Assembly: GCA_020072645.1 (NCBI GenBank)
Contig: JAIQGK010000001.1
Coordinates: 124,001-188,000, forward strand
DNA from: Terriglobia bacterium
Lineage (GTDB): Bacteria > Acidobacteriota > Terriglobia > Terriglobales > Acidobacteriaceae
DNA length: 64,000 nt
Direction of reading: 5' to 3'
Shown here piece by piece: positions 51,783 through 60,808 of this stretch. A model generated the notes under the pieces. The model did no database searches and was not told the origin of the DNA. It was given only the letters and a program-made list of their open reading frames with translations. The translations under genes were made by a program, and so were the position numbers. The stretch's first letter is position 1. Each line of letters begins with the position of its first letter.

Positions 51783-54230
51783 ATGGAAAAGTATAGCAAC
51801 AAGACGAATAAGTTTTCAATCGAGCAGGTTGTTACGCTTGACATCGATTCAACAGGAAGTGTGACCCAACGGCTCACAAACCTGGAGACGACGCTCGAGA
51901 ACACCCTTCTCAATGCGCTGTATCCCGGAATCAAAGTCGCTGTTGTGAACGTACCGAACGAGCCTCTGGATGCTTACGAGGAATCGCAGGTCGAAAACGC
52001 AATGGCGAACCTCAAGTTCAAAAACACTCCTTACAAATTAGTAGGGGCAAGTGGTTCGTCCAAGGACGGCAAGTTTTACTTCGTGGACAAGGACCACAGC
52101 CAATCGATTGCGGAACGCTTCCAGCATTGGCCGCAGGCAGCCATCGTCTACTTCGGCATCCTGGTCTCCTCCTGCAAGGTGGTAATCGAGGAGCCGGACG
52201 TGTCGGTGCTGGTGGTTGAAGATCACGTATTGGGAACCAATGATTGCCGTGGTTGGATTCGGCGGTCACTGTTTTCAAAACTTCAACTGCCGGGAAACTG
52301 CTTCTACCAGTTCCGGCTGGCATTTGAAAGAACACAAGCGAAGGGATCCTTCAAGGTCATGGAGGATGAGGCGGCGCAGCTGCTCGACGCCGATATTGTT
52401 CTCCCAGAAAGCGCGGTGAAACCAGGCCTGAAGGTGCCAGTCATGATGTATTCGGTTTTCGGCAAGGGCCGCAGGTTCCGTGGGCCGGTAGTGTTGGGGA
52501 TTCGCGAATTCTCGCGCAAGCTTGAATTCGAGTCCAGCTACACCCTCATCGAACACGCGCCTGATGATTCGATCCAGCTTGAGATCCTGCCCGAGGCCCT
52601 CGGTCAGGTGCGCAGGCTGAATGATTCGATCAGCGAAGGCCGGTACACGGAACTGCTTGAGCTCCTGGGTCTTGACGATTCCGAGAAAAGCCAGGACGAG
52701 GAGGTCAGGACTGTGGAAGCGGCGCTGCTGGCCGATACCAGTGGTCATATCGTCCGCTACCCCTACATCAACAATCAACTCAACCGTCTGCTCGCGCGTT
52801 GGGCTTTCAAAGCGGCGACCGGTGGAGGGTTCCGTCTGCCGGCTTATGCTCTTGCCGACGATGGCTATCTGGTCGTTCACGATGGACGGCTGTATGCGGG
52901 GTCCGACTGGATCTCAAAACAGCAAGCCATTGTGGCGCTTGAGTCCAAACGTGGTCTGTGTGTCCGTTATCCCATCCGCATGTGTGAGGACTTGTTGCCG
53001 ATAGAACATATAGGCTCATCAGAACTCGTCATGCAGCTCAATCGCAGTCTGGATGAGCAGGGATGCCGAACGTCGCATGACCTGGCTGGGCAGATTGCCG
53101 CACAGCAGTTGCTTCTGGAAGGCACGTATGTTCTTCATTCAGAAGCAGCCAAGAAAAACGGCGGCGATTTCGATTTTGACTGGATCTGCATCCTGGAAGA
53201 AAGCCGGTTCCCGCGCTTTGTGCGGAAACGGTTTTCGCTGACCAACGAATTCCATCAGCAGAAGATGAAGCTCCGTAAGGCCAAATCTCCCTGGTGGAAC
53301 CTCGAACATGTGGCGATCAAGGCCCGAGGAAACCAGATCGGCATGATTACCGACCTGAAGACCTCGTGTCTGGCTGCCGGCAGGAGCGATCTTGCTTACC
53401 AGCTCGTCACTGAATTGCAGAAGGCGCTCGACAGTCTCAAGCACGAAGTCGAGCCCGATGCCAAGGTCATCGCCGACATACGCCAACAGGTAAATCCGGC
53501 GCCGTGGCTCAAGTACAAGAATGAGTCGCGAATTTCGGGTTTGCCAATTCATCTCGATGTGGACGAGAACGACCGCATCGGAAAACTCTATAACCACGTT
53601 CGCAAGGAGATTGAAGACCTGCTTACGGCCAAGCTGCCCATAGAGGAATTCAAAGGACTGGTCTCGGGAGAAGAGGTGACCCGGCCCATGTTCGATGAAT
53701 GCCGCTATGTCAACAGCGTCTACGCCGCGGTCGTTGGTCGGATCTCCGAGCGGCAGGACAAACTTAAAGCTGATCTCGACAAGGCGCAGGCAGAATGGGA
53801 GGCTGTGCGCAAGGGCTCCGACAAGGAACTGCGGAAGCAAAAGTTGCAGGCGCGCCGCAAGGCCTATTCCGCTCACTACCACGGTGAAGAACGGGCCAAG
53901 CAGGAGATGAAAGCGATCATCTCTTACGTGCGTGTCTGGGCAGCGAGCAAGACCGACAATCGGATGGGATGGTGCCAGGCCTTGAACCGGGTGGTATGCA
54001 ATGGCCAGGGTAGTGGCTCGATCCTCTTCCATGCTTTCCCGCAGGAACTCGTCGCGAAACTTGCAGAGCAGACGGGCGGCAAAACCGTCCGCGTTGTTGT
54101 GCCGGAGGTGTCCGGGATGTCGATTTTCCGCGACTCCGAAGGGCGTAGCTTCCTGGTCGAGAAGATTGAAGGCGGAGAAAAACAGACCTTCCTGTTTCAG
54201 TACAAGGACGGCCTGTTCTTCTTCGGATGA
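51783..54230 (+). CDS. Putative two-barrel RNA-polymerase-like protein (ICE-encoded)
   Basis: The 815-aa protein lacks a signal peptide or membrane helix. The sequence shows FRLPAYALADDGYLVVHDG (350-368), a KRGLCVRYPIRM block (389-400), KKNGGDFDFDWICIL (457-471; acidic triad D462, D464, D466), and later GNQIGMITDLKTSCL and ALDSLKHEVEPDA (549-560). In order and spacing these recall the second double-psi barrel of QDE-1/YonO-type polymerases, where DbDGD binds catalytic magnesium, followed by a helix with a KTG-like lysine. Residues about 670-725 look like a coiled coil. The DFDFD triad differs from DFDGD. If correct, it makes RNA inside an ICE. Without a structure search, other folds cannot be excluded. 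Confidence 0.45.
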   Translation: MEKYSNKTNKFSIEQVVTLDIDSTGSVTQRLTNLETTLENTLLNALYPGIKVAVVNVPNEPLDAYEESQVENAMANLKFKNTPYKLVGASGSSKDGKFYFVDKDHSQSIAERFQHWPQAAIVYFGILVSSCKVVIEEPDVSVLVVEDHVLGTNDCRGWIRRSLFSKLQLPGNCFYQFRLAFERTQAKGSFKVMEDEAAQLLDADIVLPESAVKPGLKVPVMMYSVFGKGRRFRGPVVLGIREFSRKLEFESSYTLIEHAPDDSIQLEILPEALGQVRRLNDSISEGRYTELLELLGLDDSEKSQDEEVRTVEAALLADTSGHIVRYPYINNQLNRLLARWAFKAATGGGFRLPAYALADDGYLVVHDGRLYAGSDWISKQQAIVALESKRGLCVRYPIRMCEDLLPIEHIGSSELVMQLNRSLDEQGCRTSHDLAGQIAAQQLLLEGTYVLHSEAAKKNGGDFDFDWICILEESRFPRFVRKRFSLTNEFHQQKMKLRKAKSPWWNLEHVAIKARGNQIGMITDLKTSCLAAGRSDLAYQLVTELQKALDSLKHEVEPDAKVIADIRQQVNPAPWLKYKNESRISGLPIHLDVDENDRIGKLYNHVRKEIEDLLTAKLPIEEFKGLVSGEEVTRPMFDECRYVNSVYAAVVGRISERQDKLKADLDKAQAEWEAVRKGSDKELRKQKLQARRKAYSAHYHGEERAKQEMKAIISYVRVWAASKTDNRMGWCQALNRVVCNGQGSGSILFHAFPQELVAKLAEQTGGKTVRVVVPEVSGMSIFRDSEGRSFLVEKIEGGEKQTFLFQYKDGLFFFG

Positions 54231-54297
54231 GTCAACGATCAACCCAGAATGGAGCCGGAGAAATCCGGTTCCGTTCGTTAAGAATTCGAAGGTCATC

Positions 54298-55135
54298 ATG
54301 AAGCGCGCACTGATATTTCTGTTGACGATGTATGCAGTCTTCACTGCTGCTGACGAGCTGAAGGTGAGTCAACCGGCCCCCAGGCGAGGTGATCCATGTT
54401 GCGACCGCACTCGACCACCTGACCGTGCTTGAGTTCGGAGAACCCGTCACCATGGCCGCCGCCGGCAGCCCGGCATTCCAGATCGAGCGTCACGAAGACA
54501 AGGTCTTCATCAAGCCCTTGAAGCCTGGCGTCTCGACCGACCTCTTTGTCTGGACCGCTTCACGGCGCTTCGCCTACGAGCTAGAGCCCCCAGGGGAGGT
54601 AAAGAACATGAATTTCGCATTTGACAGCCGCATTCCAACACCTAAACCGGCGCCAGACAGCAGCGCACATCTGGAAGAAATCGCCGACATGATGTTCACG
54701 CGTGCATTTCTTGGAGCCGAGCGCGTGGACTCGACCAGCATCAGGGATGCCAAAGACCGCATCACCGTCCGCATCGAGCATGTATTTCAGTCCCGAAACA
54801 CTCTCTACATTCACTATTCAATTCGCAATCAGTCACCCCGGCCATACCGGGTGACCACACCGGCAATTGCCGAGGCCCTTGCGCCGCAGGCCACCATCTC
54901 GGTCATGTCGTTTCATCACGTCCAACTCGACGATCAAATGCTGCGCAGGCTTGGAGAACTTAGAGAACGTCCTTTGTCGCCAGCGCGGGCGGAGGTCGAA
55001 AAGCAGGACCTGCAACCAGGCGAGGAAACGCAAGGAGTGATCGCCATCCGGGAACAAGTTGTCGCGCCAACCATCTTTCAACTGACTTTTGGTTCACTCG
55101 GTCCTCGAAAAGTGCAAGCCACGATGGTGTTCTAG
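54298..55135 (+). pseudogene. VirB9/TrbG-like gene with a single-base frameshift
   Basis: The ATG at 54298 opens a signal peptide (MKRALIFLLTMYAVFTAADE) that runs to SQPAP, then shifts frame at a run of five Cs (54377-54381). In the +1 frame the protein continues as GEVIHVATALDHLTVLEFGEPV, a textbook VirB9/TrbG domain, to the stop at 55133-55135. One C fewer would join the two parts exactly. The GTG at 54389 could start a truncated form without signal peptide. It may be a real mutation, a sequencing error or slippage. It is the second VirB9-like gene in the element. Confidence 0.75.
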
Positions 55136-55136
55136 C

Positions 55137-55364
55137 ATGTCAGGGCGGTACATCGCGGAAACCGAGATGCGGAGGCTTCTCCGCGACGCTTATGCGCAGG
55201 ATCCTGAAAAGAGCTTCCTCGGACAAATAGGCCGAAATGCATCTGATCCGGCCATGCTGCGGGATGCGAATAACCGCCCACGCATTCATCCCCTGTGGCT
55301 GACGCTTGGTTTGGTCATCCTGTTTGCAATGGTGGTCTTCTTCTATTTCAGTTTTGTCAAATGA
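55137..55364 (+). CDS. Small single-pass membrane protein (75 aa)
   Basis: Most of the protein is cytoplasmic, and a hydrophobic helix closes it (WLTLGLVILFAMVVFFYFSFV). Its ATG follows the VirB9-like stop by one base, and its TGA overlaps the VirD4 start. It is likely a small T4SS-associated protein. No family is recognised. Confidence 0.6.
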   Translation: MSGRYIAETEMRRLLRDAYAQDPEKSFLGQIGRNASDPAMLRDANNRPRIHPLWLTLGLVILFAMVVFFYFSFVK

Positions 55365-57157
55365 TCAATCACAACAGCTACGAGTATGGCCGGCGCGAGT
55401 ATCAACGTACGCACGAAGATAATGCCGCGCTCGCTCTCGTTGTGTTGGCAGTCGTTGTGCTCGGAGTCGGGTTTTATCTTCTCGTTTCGCGCTTTCATAT
55501 CCGCACCTACCAAATCGTCGAGCTGAGCTTCTATCTGATCGCGCTGATTGGAGCCCTGGTCAGCGCAGCCTGGTACCTTAAAACGCGAAAGAGGCGCATC
55601 GAGAACGCCTGGCCCCATCCGGCGGTGTTTGTTCCGATGCTCAAAGATCGCCGCTATGTTGAACGGGCTTTTGATCAGAACGCCATCATTCCCGGCTACG
55701 ACATCTATGTGCGCCCCTGGTATTGGTCGGACGACGCCCGGCGGATGCAAACGGTGGTGGTTGGTCAGTCAGGTTCCGGCAAGACGACTTTGCTTCACAA
55801 CATTGCCAGTCAGGACATTCGCCGGACTTTTAACAGCCGGCACTTGCCAGTAATCATTTTTGACGGGAAGGGCGACCAGGAATTCCTGAATGACCTGCTG
55901 CCGGAGATTGCCGCTGCCGGCCGGCTCCATCAATTGCGCGTCCTTGATCCATTCCGCCCCGACATCTCCGTGCGCTTTAATCCGCTCTATAACAAGGGGG
56001 GCTCAAGCCAGGAACTTGTTAACGCCTTCTTCGATTCCTTTCTGCAGAGGCAGGACTTCTTCAGAGGACACCAGGCGGCGTATTTGAGCGACGTTTGCCG
56101 CGTGCTCGACTACACCGGAAAGATCTACAACATCCCGGATGTTTTGGTCATGGCCAGGGATGAACATGTGCTGAAAGAACAAATTGCCAGGGCCTCGCGC
56201 AGCATAAGCGATCAGTCCAACGTATCTCAGCAGCGGCGCCAGAACTTCGAAATGTCTGCAAAGAACTTGCTGCAATCGCTCGAAGACCGCGAGCGTTTGC
56301 AAAAGATCCAGGGTTTGCTGAACGAGCTTGGGACGTTCACCGAAGACGACCTTTCGGTCATTACCAACGCCTATGACGATCTGCTGACCCTCGACGAGAT
56401 CGTGGATCAGGAACTCATTCTTTTCGTCTCGTTGAACACGAACAAGAACGCCAGAGCGGTCACGGCTCTTGGTCGAATGCTGCTCCAGAATCTTCAACTC
56501 ATGGTAGGTAAACGCTACCTGAACGAGCAGGACAGACGCCGTGAGAACCGCCCGATGGTCAGCGTGATCCTGGATGAATTTGCCCCGTTTGCCTATCCCA
56601 ATTTTGCGCAAATCCTGCAAACTGCACGCGGCAGCAACATCGCCCTGCTGTTTTCGCTGCAATCGATTCCACAGCTGCGGAGCGTCAGCCGCAGCTTTGG
56701 CGATGACGTTTCATCCGCTCCAAACACGATCATGCTCCTGCGAACCCGCGATGAGGAAACCGCCCGATATTTCCTCAACGCTTCGGCCAGAGTGACTGGT
56801 GAAAGACGCACTATGACGGTCGAAAAGAAAGGTGTTCTGGATGAACATTACGAGGAGATTGGATTCGGAAGCATTACCGAAATCGAAAAGACTAGAGCGG
56901 TGGATTTTCAAATCAAGAACCTGCCTGTGGGACAGATGCAGGTCTTAACGACCGATAACCGGTTGGGTACGCTGCACATGCACGTGCATGTGCGTCGGCC
57001 ACAGAGGTGGTTCCTTTCCAGCTTTGAGGCCGTGCTATATCCACGGTTGCAGCAGGTTAACGCAGACACTAACGGCGCAAATCTGAGGTTCAGAAACCCG
57101 GATCTGGCCCGTCGCATGAATCGGATATTCGGCAAGAATAGGGTCGCCTCGGTATGA
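55361..57157 (+). CDS. VirD4/TraD-type coupling ATPase
   Basis: The 598-aa protein has two N-terminal membrane helices (about 24-45 and 55-75), Walker A VVVGQSGSGKTTLLHN (about 131-146) and Walker B VSVILDEFAPFAYPNF (about 401-416), with a RDEETARYFLN sensor region. Coupling proteins bring the relaxosome to the secretion channel. It starts at an ATG overlapping the previous stop. Confidence 0.9.
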   Translation: MINHNSYEYGRREYQRTHEDNAALALVVLAVVVLGVGFYLLVSRFHIRTYQIVELSFYLIALIGALVSAAWYLKTRKRRIENAWPHPAVFVPMLKDRRYVERAFDQNAIIPGYDIYVRPWYWSDDARRMQTVVVGQSGSGKTTLLHNIASQDIRRTFNSRHLPVIIFDGKGDQEFLNDLLPEIAAAGRLHQLRVLDPFRPDISVRFNPLYNKGGSSQELVNAFFDSFLQRQDFFRGHQAAYLSDVCRVLDYTGKIYNIPDVLVMARDEHVLKEQIARASRSISDQSNVSQQRRQNFEMSAKNLLQSLEDRERLQKIQGLLNELGTFTEDDLSVITNAYDDLLTLDEIVDQELILFVSLNTNKNARAVTALGRMLLQNLQLMVGKRYLNEQDRRRENRPMVSVILDEFAPFAYPNFAQILQTARGSNIALLFSLQSIPQLRSVSRSFGDDVSSAPNTIMLLRTRDEETARYFLNASARVTGERRTMTVEKKGVLDEHYEEIGFGSITEIEKTRAVDFQIKNLPVGQMQVLTTDNRLGTLHMHVHVRRPQRWFLSSFEAVLYPRLQQVNADTNGANLRFRNPDLARRMNRIFGKNRVASV

Positions 57158-57906
57158 AGTACTGCATCATCAGTCTGCTGATTTTGTTGTCATGGCTGCC
57201 GGCCTGGAGTCAGCGATCTTCCTATGATCCTGCGACCAAGCAGCCTGCCAAACAGGGTGACGGCTTTGTCGATTTTGCGTTCAAGCAGGTCAATTCCCAC
57301 GACAAGGATTATGGTTGCCAGATTGATGATGCGCGCAAACTTCTGGTCGATGAGACGATCAAGAGCGTTACTTCCTGGGCAGCGTTGGTTGCGCTCTCGT
57401 TTCTCGTCCTGTCTTTCTTCCTGCTGCTTCACCAGCACAGGGAGCGTAAACGTCGCGAGATCATCGCCGCGGGCCTTTTGGCCCAGTATCACAACGCCTT
57501 GGCAGACGCCCGTAGCCAAGCCGATCAGGCAATACGCCGGTACAACGCACTCGTGAACAGGACCAACACGGCTGCCGAAGCCGCGCTTCGGACCGCATCG
57601 CAGCCGCCTGAGCGCGCGCAAGCGATGGCTTCAGCGACGCATTCAGCCCGGGATGTAAAGCAACCCAAGCCGACTTCGGCTCCCCCGCCAAAAGATAGAA
57701 TCAAGACCGATGAAAATGGTGCTGGCCGAACTGAAGCCGCGCCACAAAACCGTGAGCCTGAAGGCGACATGATTGCCCAGATCAGCACCTTGCAGCAACA
57801 ATTGCATGACTCTCACGAGCGAGAGAAAAACCTCCAGAAGGAACTCATGAAAATGCAGCGTCGCATGGAAGCGGCGCAGCCAAAAGATGCAAATATTGTG
57901 GGCTGA
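57154..57906 (+). CDS. Transfer-cluster membrane protein with a helical cytoplasmic tail
   Basis: The 250-aa protein has a signal-like N terminus (ISLLILLSWLPAWSQ), a membrane helix (about 68-89, SWAALVALSFLVLSFFLLLH) and a long Ala/Gln/Glu-rich tail with coiled-coil heptads near the end (ISTLQQQLHDSHEREKNLQKEL). It overlaps the coupling gene by 4 bp. A role in tethering or in regulating the coupling protein is possible. Confidence 0.65.
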   Translation: MKYCIISLLILLSWLPAWSQRSSYDPATKQPAKQGDGFVDFAFKQVNSHDKDYGCQIDDARKLLVDETIKSVTSWAALVALSFLVLSFFLLLHQHRERKRREIIAAGLLAQYHNALADARSQADQAIRRYNALVNRTNTAAEAALRTASQPPERAQAMASATHSARDVKQPKPTSAPPPKDRIKTDENGAGRTEAAPQNREPEGDMIAQISTLQQQLHDSHEREKNLQKELMKMQRRMEAAQPKDANIVG

Positions 57907-57940
57907 CCGGCAGCCCGTTCTCGGAAAGGAGCCGGACAAA

Positions 57941-58291
57941 ATGGCAGACGATACCCCGCAGAAAGAACTGCTCCAGGAGATGGCACGGCTGTTCAAACGC
58001 TTCGAGAAAGGCGGCGATCTTGCGCCAATCGAAGATCGAAATGAGTGGGACAAACTGGTCGAATCGAAACCGCCCGAAGAGCGTGAACTTATCAAAGAGC
58101 TCGCCCGGTTTGCCGACCTCTGGCGGTACTTTCAGGAACGCAACGAGAAATTAGGCCCCGAAGTTGTTAACGCCATCAGCGAGGTGCACAAACTGCCGGT
58201 CCCGGAGCGCACCGCACGGCTGAAGGAAATCAATCAGAGACTTATGGAGCGGGTCGGAGATGCTGGTCCAGGTGCTCAGTTTCGGCACTAA
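57941..58291 (+). CDS. Small helical ICE protein
   Basis: The 116-aa protein is all-helical by its Leu/Glu/Arg pattern (LLQEMARLFKRFEKGGD, ARFADLWRYFQERNEKLG). AAAGGAGCC precedes the ATG. It overlaps the next gene by 32 bp. It could be a relaxosome accessory protein, but nothing in the sequence proves this. Confidence 0.6.
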   Translation: MADDTPQKELLQEMARLFKRFEKGGDLAPIEDRNEWDKLVESKPPEERELIKELARFADLWRYFQERNEKLGPEVVNAISEVHKLPVPERTARLKEINQRLMERVGDAGPGAQFRH

Positions 58292-58808
58292 TTGGTGGGC
58301 TCGGTTCGGACGTAACGTTGACGATCCCCACCGTTTTACGCGCCACGCTGCCTACTACAACTCGACCGGAGTGCGTTGCGGCAGCAAAGTCAGGCGTCAC
58401 TGGATTATCTCAGGATTGATCCGCTTTAACGGCGTCGGCGACTTCAATCCGAACCTGCCAGATCGCGCCGTCGGACGTACTTTTGTCTGCTCTGATCTTA
58501 CCCAGGCGTTTGGTGGTAACCGCCTCCTTTTTCAAAGCAGGGCGCCAAAATCTGCCGCTCCCGATTGTTATCTGGTTGTCATTTCCAGTGATGTACATGG
58601 GCAGGTCGACTTCACTTCCGGTGTCTGGAAATCGGTCTTCAGCCAGGTCATCGCAGCGAGCCACTTGCGCGATAAACAAGAGGCCATGTTGCTGATGAAA
58701 CCCGGCGACTGGCTACAGACCAACACCGGCTTTTGGCAGTTAAGCGCCGACAGAGGTTCTGGTGAACGAGCGATGTTGGCGCAGCTTGGAGGAAAGATTT
58801 CAAGCTAA
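58260..58808 (+). CDS. Hypothetical ICE protein (182 aa)
   Basis: The protein has no signal peptide. It has an N-terminal basic/aromatic region (WWARFGRNVDDPHRFTRHAAYYN) and a beta-rich middle (VRRHWIISGLIRFNGVGDF, DCYLVVISSDVHGQVDF). I do not recognise a family. It is translationally linked to both neighbours by overlap. Confidence 0.55.
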   Translation: MLVQVLSFGTNWWARFGRNVDDPHRFTRHAAYYNSTGVRCGSKVRRHWIISGLIRFNGVGDFNPNLPDRAVGRTFVCSDLTQAFGGNRLLFQSRAPKSAAPDCYLVVISSDVHGQVDFTSGVWKSVFSQVIAASHLRDKQEAMLLMKPGDWLQTNTGFWQLSADRGSGERAMLAQLGGKISS

Positions 58809-59611
58809 TGCGGTACCCCAAAGGCAGCGTCGTTGTTACTCGCGCGGGAGACATTCCCCTGCTCAAATTGGTGCGGAATTGTCGCTTCATCGGCCACCAG
58901 CAGTTGTTCGAGCTGTTACAGCACGACGCAGTCGAATCATCGCGTGGTAGTTTCAATTGGCGCGTGCGGCGCCTGCTTAAGGCCGGCCGAATTGAGCGCG
59001 TGAAAGATGTGCTCTGTGACGGGTATTCCGTTTATACGATTAATCAAAATGGGCTCATCGAACTCGAAAGCCAACACGAATTTGCGATAGCACTACATTC
59101 GGGAACGCGCCAGATGCCGGATCGGGCACAGGTATTTCACGCTCTGGAGCTGAACGCAATTCGGTTATCACTCGTGCGCAGCGCGTTGCTGGTTAGCTGG
59201 CAATCTGAAATCGAAATCAGCTCATGGAATATGGTTTCGCCGGCTCCCTATCAGAAGGATTACGACGCTATTGTGAAAGTCTGGTTGGGCGATGAGGTGC
59301 GCGAATTCGCCCTGGAATACGAGCATTCCCTGAAGAACACGAAACAGTATGAAAGAGTTCGAGCGGCTCTGGAAGCTGAACGCAAGGTGGGTTCCGTTTT
59401 GTACCTGACGGTGGATCCAGACCTCTTGATGGCACTCTTGTATCATCTGACTCCAGTCTCCACGCGTCTGGGTTTCCTGACCTCAAGATCGTTCCGCCAG
59501 CAGCTGTTGCAAGCGTTGGTCACAACAGACAACAATCGAGCTATGGTCACGCTTGAAGAATTTCTGCATTACTCGCATCCTTTATATACAGGTGCTTCGA
59601 TGAACGTGTGA
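58808..59611 (+). CDS. Replication-relaxation family protein
   Basis: The 267-aa protein has an N-terminal winged-helix region (CRFIGHQQLFELLQHDAVESSRGSFNWRVRRLLKAGRIERV, about 26-65) and a C-terminal alpha/beta core with KDYDAIVKVWLGDEVREFALEYEHSLKNTKQY (about 150-180), which recalls the restriction-like core of the replication-relaxation family. Such proteins help start conjugal or plasmid DNA processing. It is the last gene of this operon segment, and no relaxase is seen yet. Confidence 0.7.
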   Translation: MRYPKGSVVVTRAGDIPLLKLVRNCRFIGHQQLFELLQHDAVESSRGSFNWRVRRLLKAGRIERVKDVLCDGYSVYTINQNGLIELESQHEFAIALHSGTRQMPDRAQVFHALELNAIRLSLVRSALLVSWQSEIEISSWNMVSPAPYQKDYDAIVKVWLGDEVREFALEYEHSLKNTKQYERVRAALEAERKVGSVLYLTVDPDLLMALLYHLTPVSTRLGFLTSRSFRQQLLQALVTTDNNRAMVTLEEFLHYSHPLYTGASMNV

Positions 59612-59806
59612 GCTTTGCCCACTGATGCCTTAGTTTTCACCTGCATATGAGCTGTTCTTGCCCTCGCTTTGCCCTCTCGGTACGCCTCGAACCCTCTCTG
59701 GGTCAGCAGGTTGCAGCTGACTATCCCCTGAAATATGTTCTTTTGAGCGTGAAAACGGCATTCTCAACCGTTGGGTGACTTGCGTCGTTGCCAGAATCCC
59801 CGACGC

Positions 59807-60178
59807 TTACGTGCGAGTCTGTTCCCCTGTTTTCTTGATGCCCATCTCCGCAATGCGCTCCGCCAACTGCTGCGGCACATCTGCAGGGACTTCCAACCAT
59901 GAATCTGCATCTGCAAGTGTTCTTCCATGATGCGCTTGGTGCAGCTCGAGAATCTTGGCGGAAGGACAGTTCCTTCGAACAGTGGACGCAATCACCTTCT
60001 TGCTCTCTGGTGAAACGGACTGACCTATGACTGCAACATCGAACACATGTTGTTTGCACGCAAGAATCACCTGCTCAATGTTTAAGGCAGAAACCACAGT
60101 GTGACCAGCTTGCTGGAGAATCAGCCGGCGAGTTTCGAGCAATACGGGATCTGGACCAGTGCAAAGAACCAGGGCCAT
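59807..60178 (-). CDS. Degenerate response-regulator-like receiver domain
   Basis: The 123-aa protein has the receiver fold (MALVLCTGPDPVLLETRRLILQQAGHTVVSALNIEQVILACKQ ... DVAVIGQSV) but lacks the usual acidic pair at the N terminus, and the phospho-aspartate position reads FDVAVIGQ. It has no output domain. It stands alone opposite the neighbouring operons. A scaffold or sensor role is possible. Confidence 0.65.
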   Translation of the reverse strand: MALVLCTGPDPVLLETRRLILQQAGHTVVSALNIEQVILACKQHVFDVAVIGQSVSPESKKVIASTVRRNCPSAKILELHQAHHGRTLADADSWLEVPADVPQQLAERIAEMGIKKTGEQTRT

Positions 60179-60356
60179 AGCCTTGTTCCTGTGGTTGTAC
60201 GGTCAAAAGAAAACAACAATTGTACAGGCGTGAACAGGCCAGCTAAAGCGCTATTTTGCGCCAGCGGCTCTTCCGGAACATGCTTGATTGCGAGCCCGTG
60301 GCGCTTATCCGACCCAAACGTCAATTTCTCGATGAACTTAGCAAGAAAGGAGACCG

Positions 60357-60731
60357 ATGTCGTTTAGCAGAGGAACCATAACCCCCCACCGTCTATTCAG
60401 CGTGAAAGACATGGCAGTAGGCAATCCTGAGCCTCATGTCGAACGCGTAATCAACGAATTTCTCCACATTGGTGATGCAGTAGCTGCCCGTTGGATCCAG
60501 ATGCCAAAGGCAATCCTGTTGCTGCAAATGGCCCCCGAGAACCCGGCTTCCGGGGCAATTTACGTCTATGACCGCCTGCGCCAGGAGTTCTTCTTGCTCT
60601 CGTTCGAAGGCGCAGAAGATGACCTTACGGTGGACGAGTTCTCCGAACTTCTGCCCGAATACAACCTGCTTCGATACGCCGAGCAACCGGCACTATTGCA
60701 AGTCCCATTCCAAACTGCCGGAAACGCCTAG
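60357..60731 (+). CDS. Hypothetical ICE protein (124 aa)
   Basis: The protein has a preceding AAGGAG site. It is soluble, mainly alpha/beta, with FHIGDAVAARWIQ-like and YVYDRLRQEFFLLSF blocks and an acidic stretch (EGAEDDLTVDEFSELLPE). I do not recognise it. It precedes the primase by 77 bp. Confidence 0.55.
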   Translation: MSFSRGTITPHRLFSVKDMAVGNPEPHVERVINEFLHIGDAVAARWIQMPKAILLLQMAPENPASGAIYVYDRLRQEFFLLSFEGAEDDLTVDEFSELLPEYNLLRYAEQPALLQVPFQTAGNA

Positions 60732-60761
60732 TCACACCCGTCAAGGCAAATCAGAGGAAAT

Positions 60762-60790
60762 TTGACCGAGTCTCGGAACCGGGGTACCAA
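60762..60790 (+). promoter_or_regulatory. ICE primase-operon promoter
   Basis: TTGACC (60762-60767) and TACCAA (60785-60790) are 17 bp apart, 18 bp before the primase ATG. The 23-bp block around the -35 (60754..60776) matches the transfer-operon promoter at 37853..37875 with one mismatch. Confidence 0.55.
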
Positions 60791-60808
60791 CATCCTGGAA
60801 GGTGAACT

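Noticed and set aside
53139-54344. 401-aa open frame opposite the polymerase-like gene
   Set aside because: It runs antisense through a continuous conserved-looking protein and has no start signal.
60178-60207. TTTGACCG before the receiver-like gene taken as a third shared ICE promoter
   Set aside because: The spacing gives AGGCTA as the -10, which is poor, and the 23-bp block is not conserved there.
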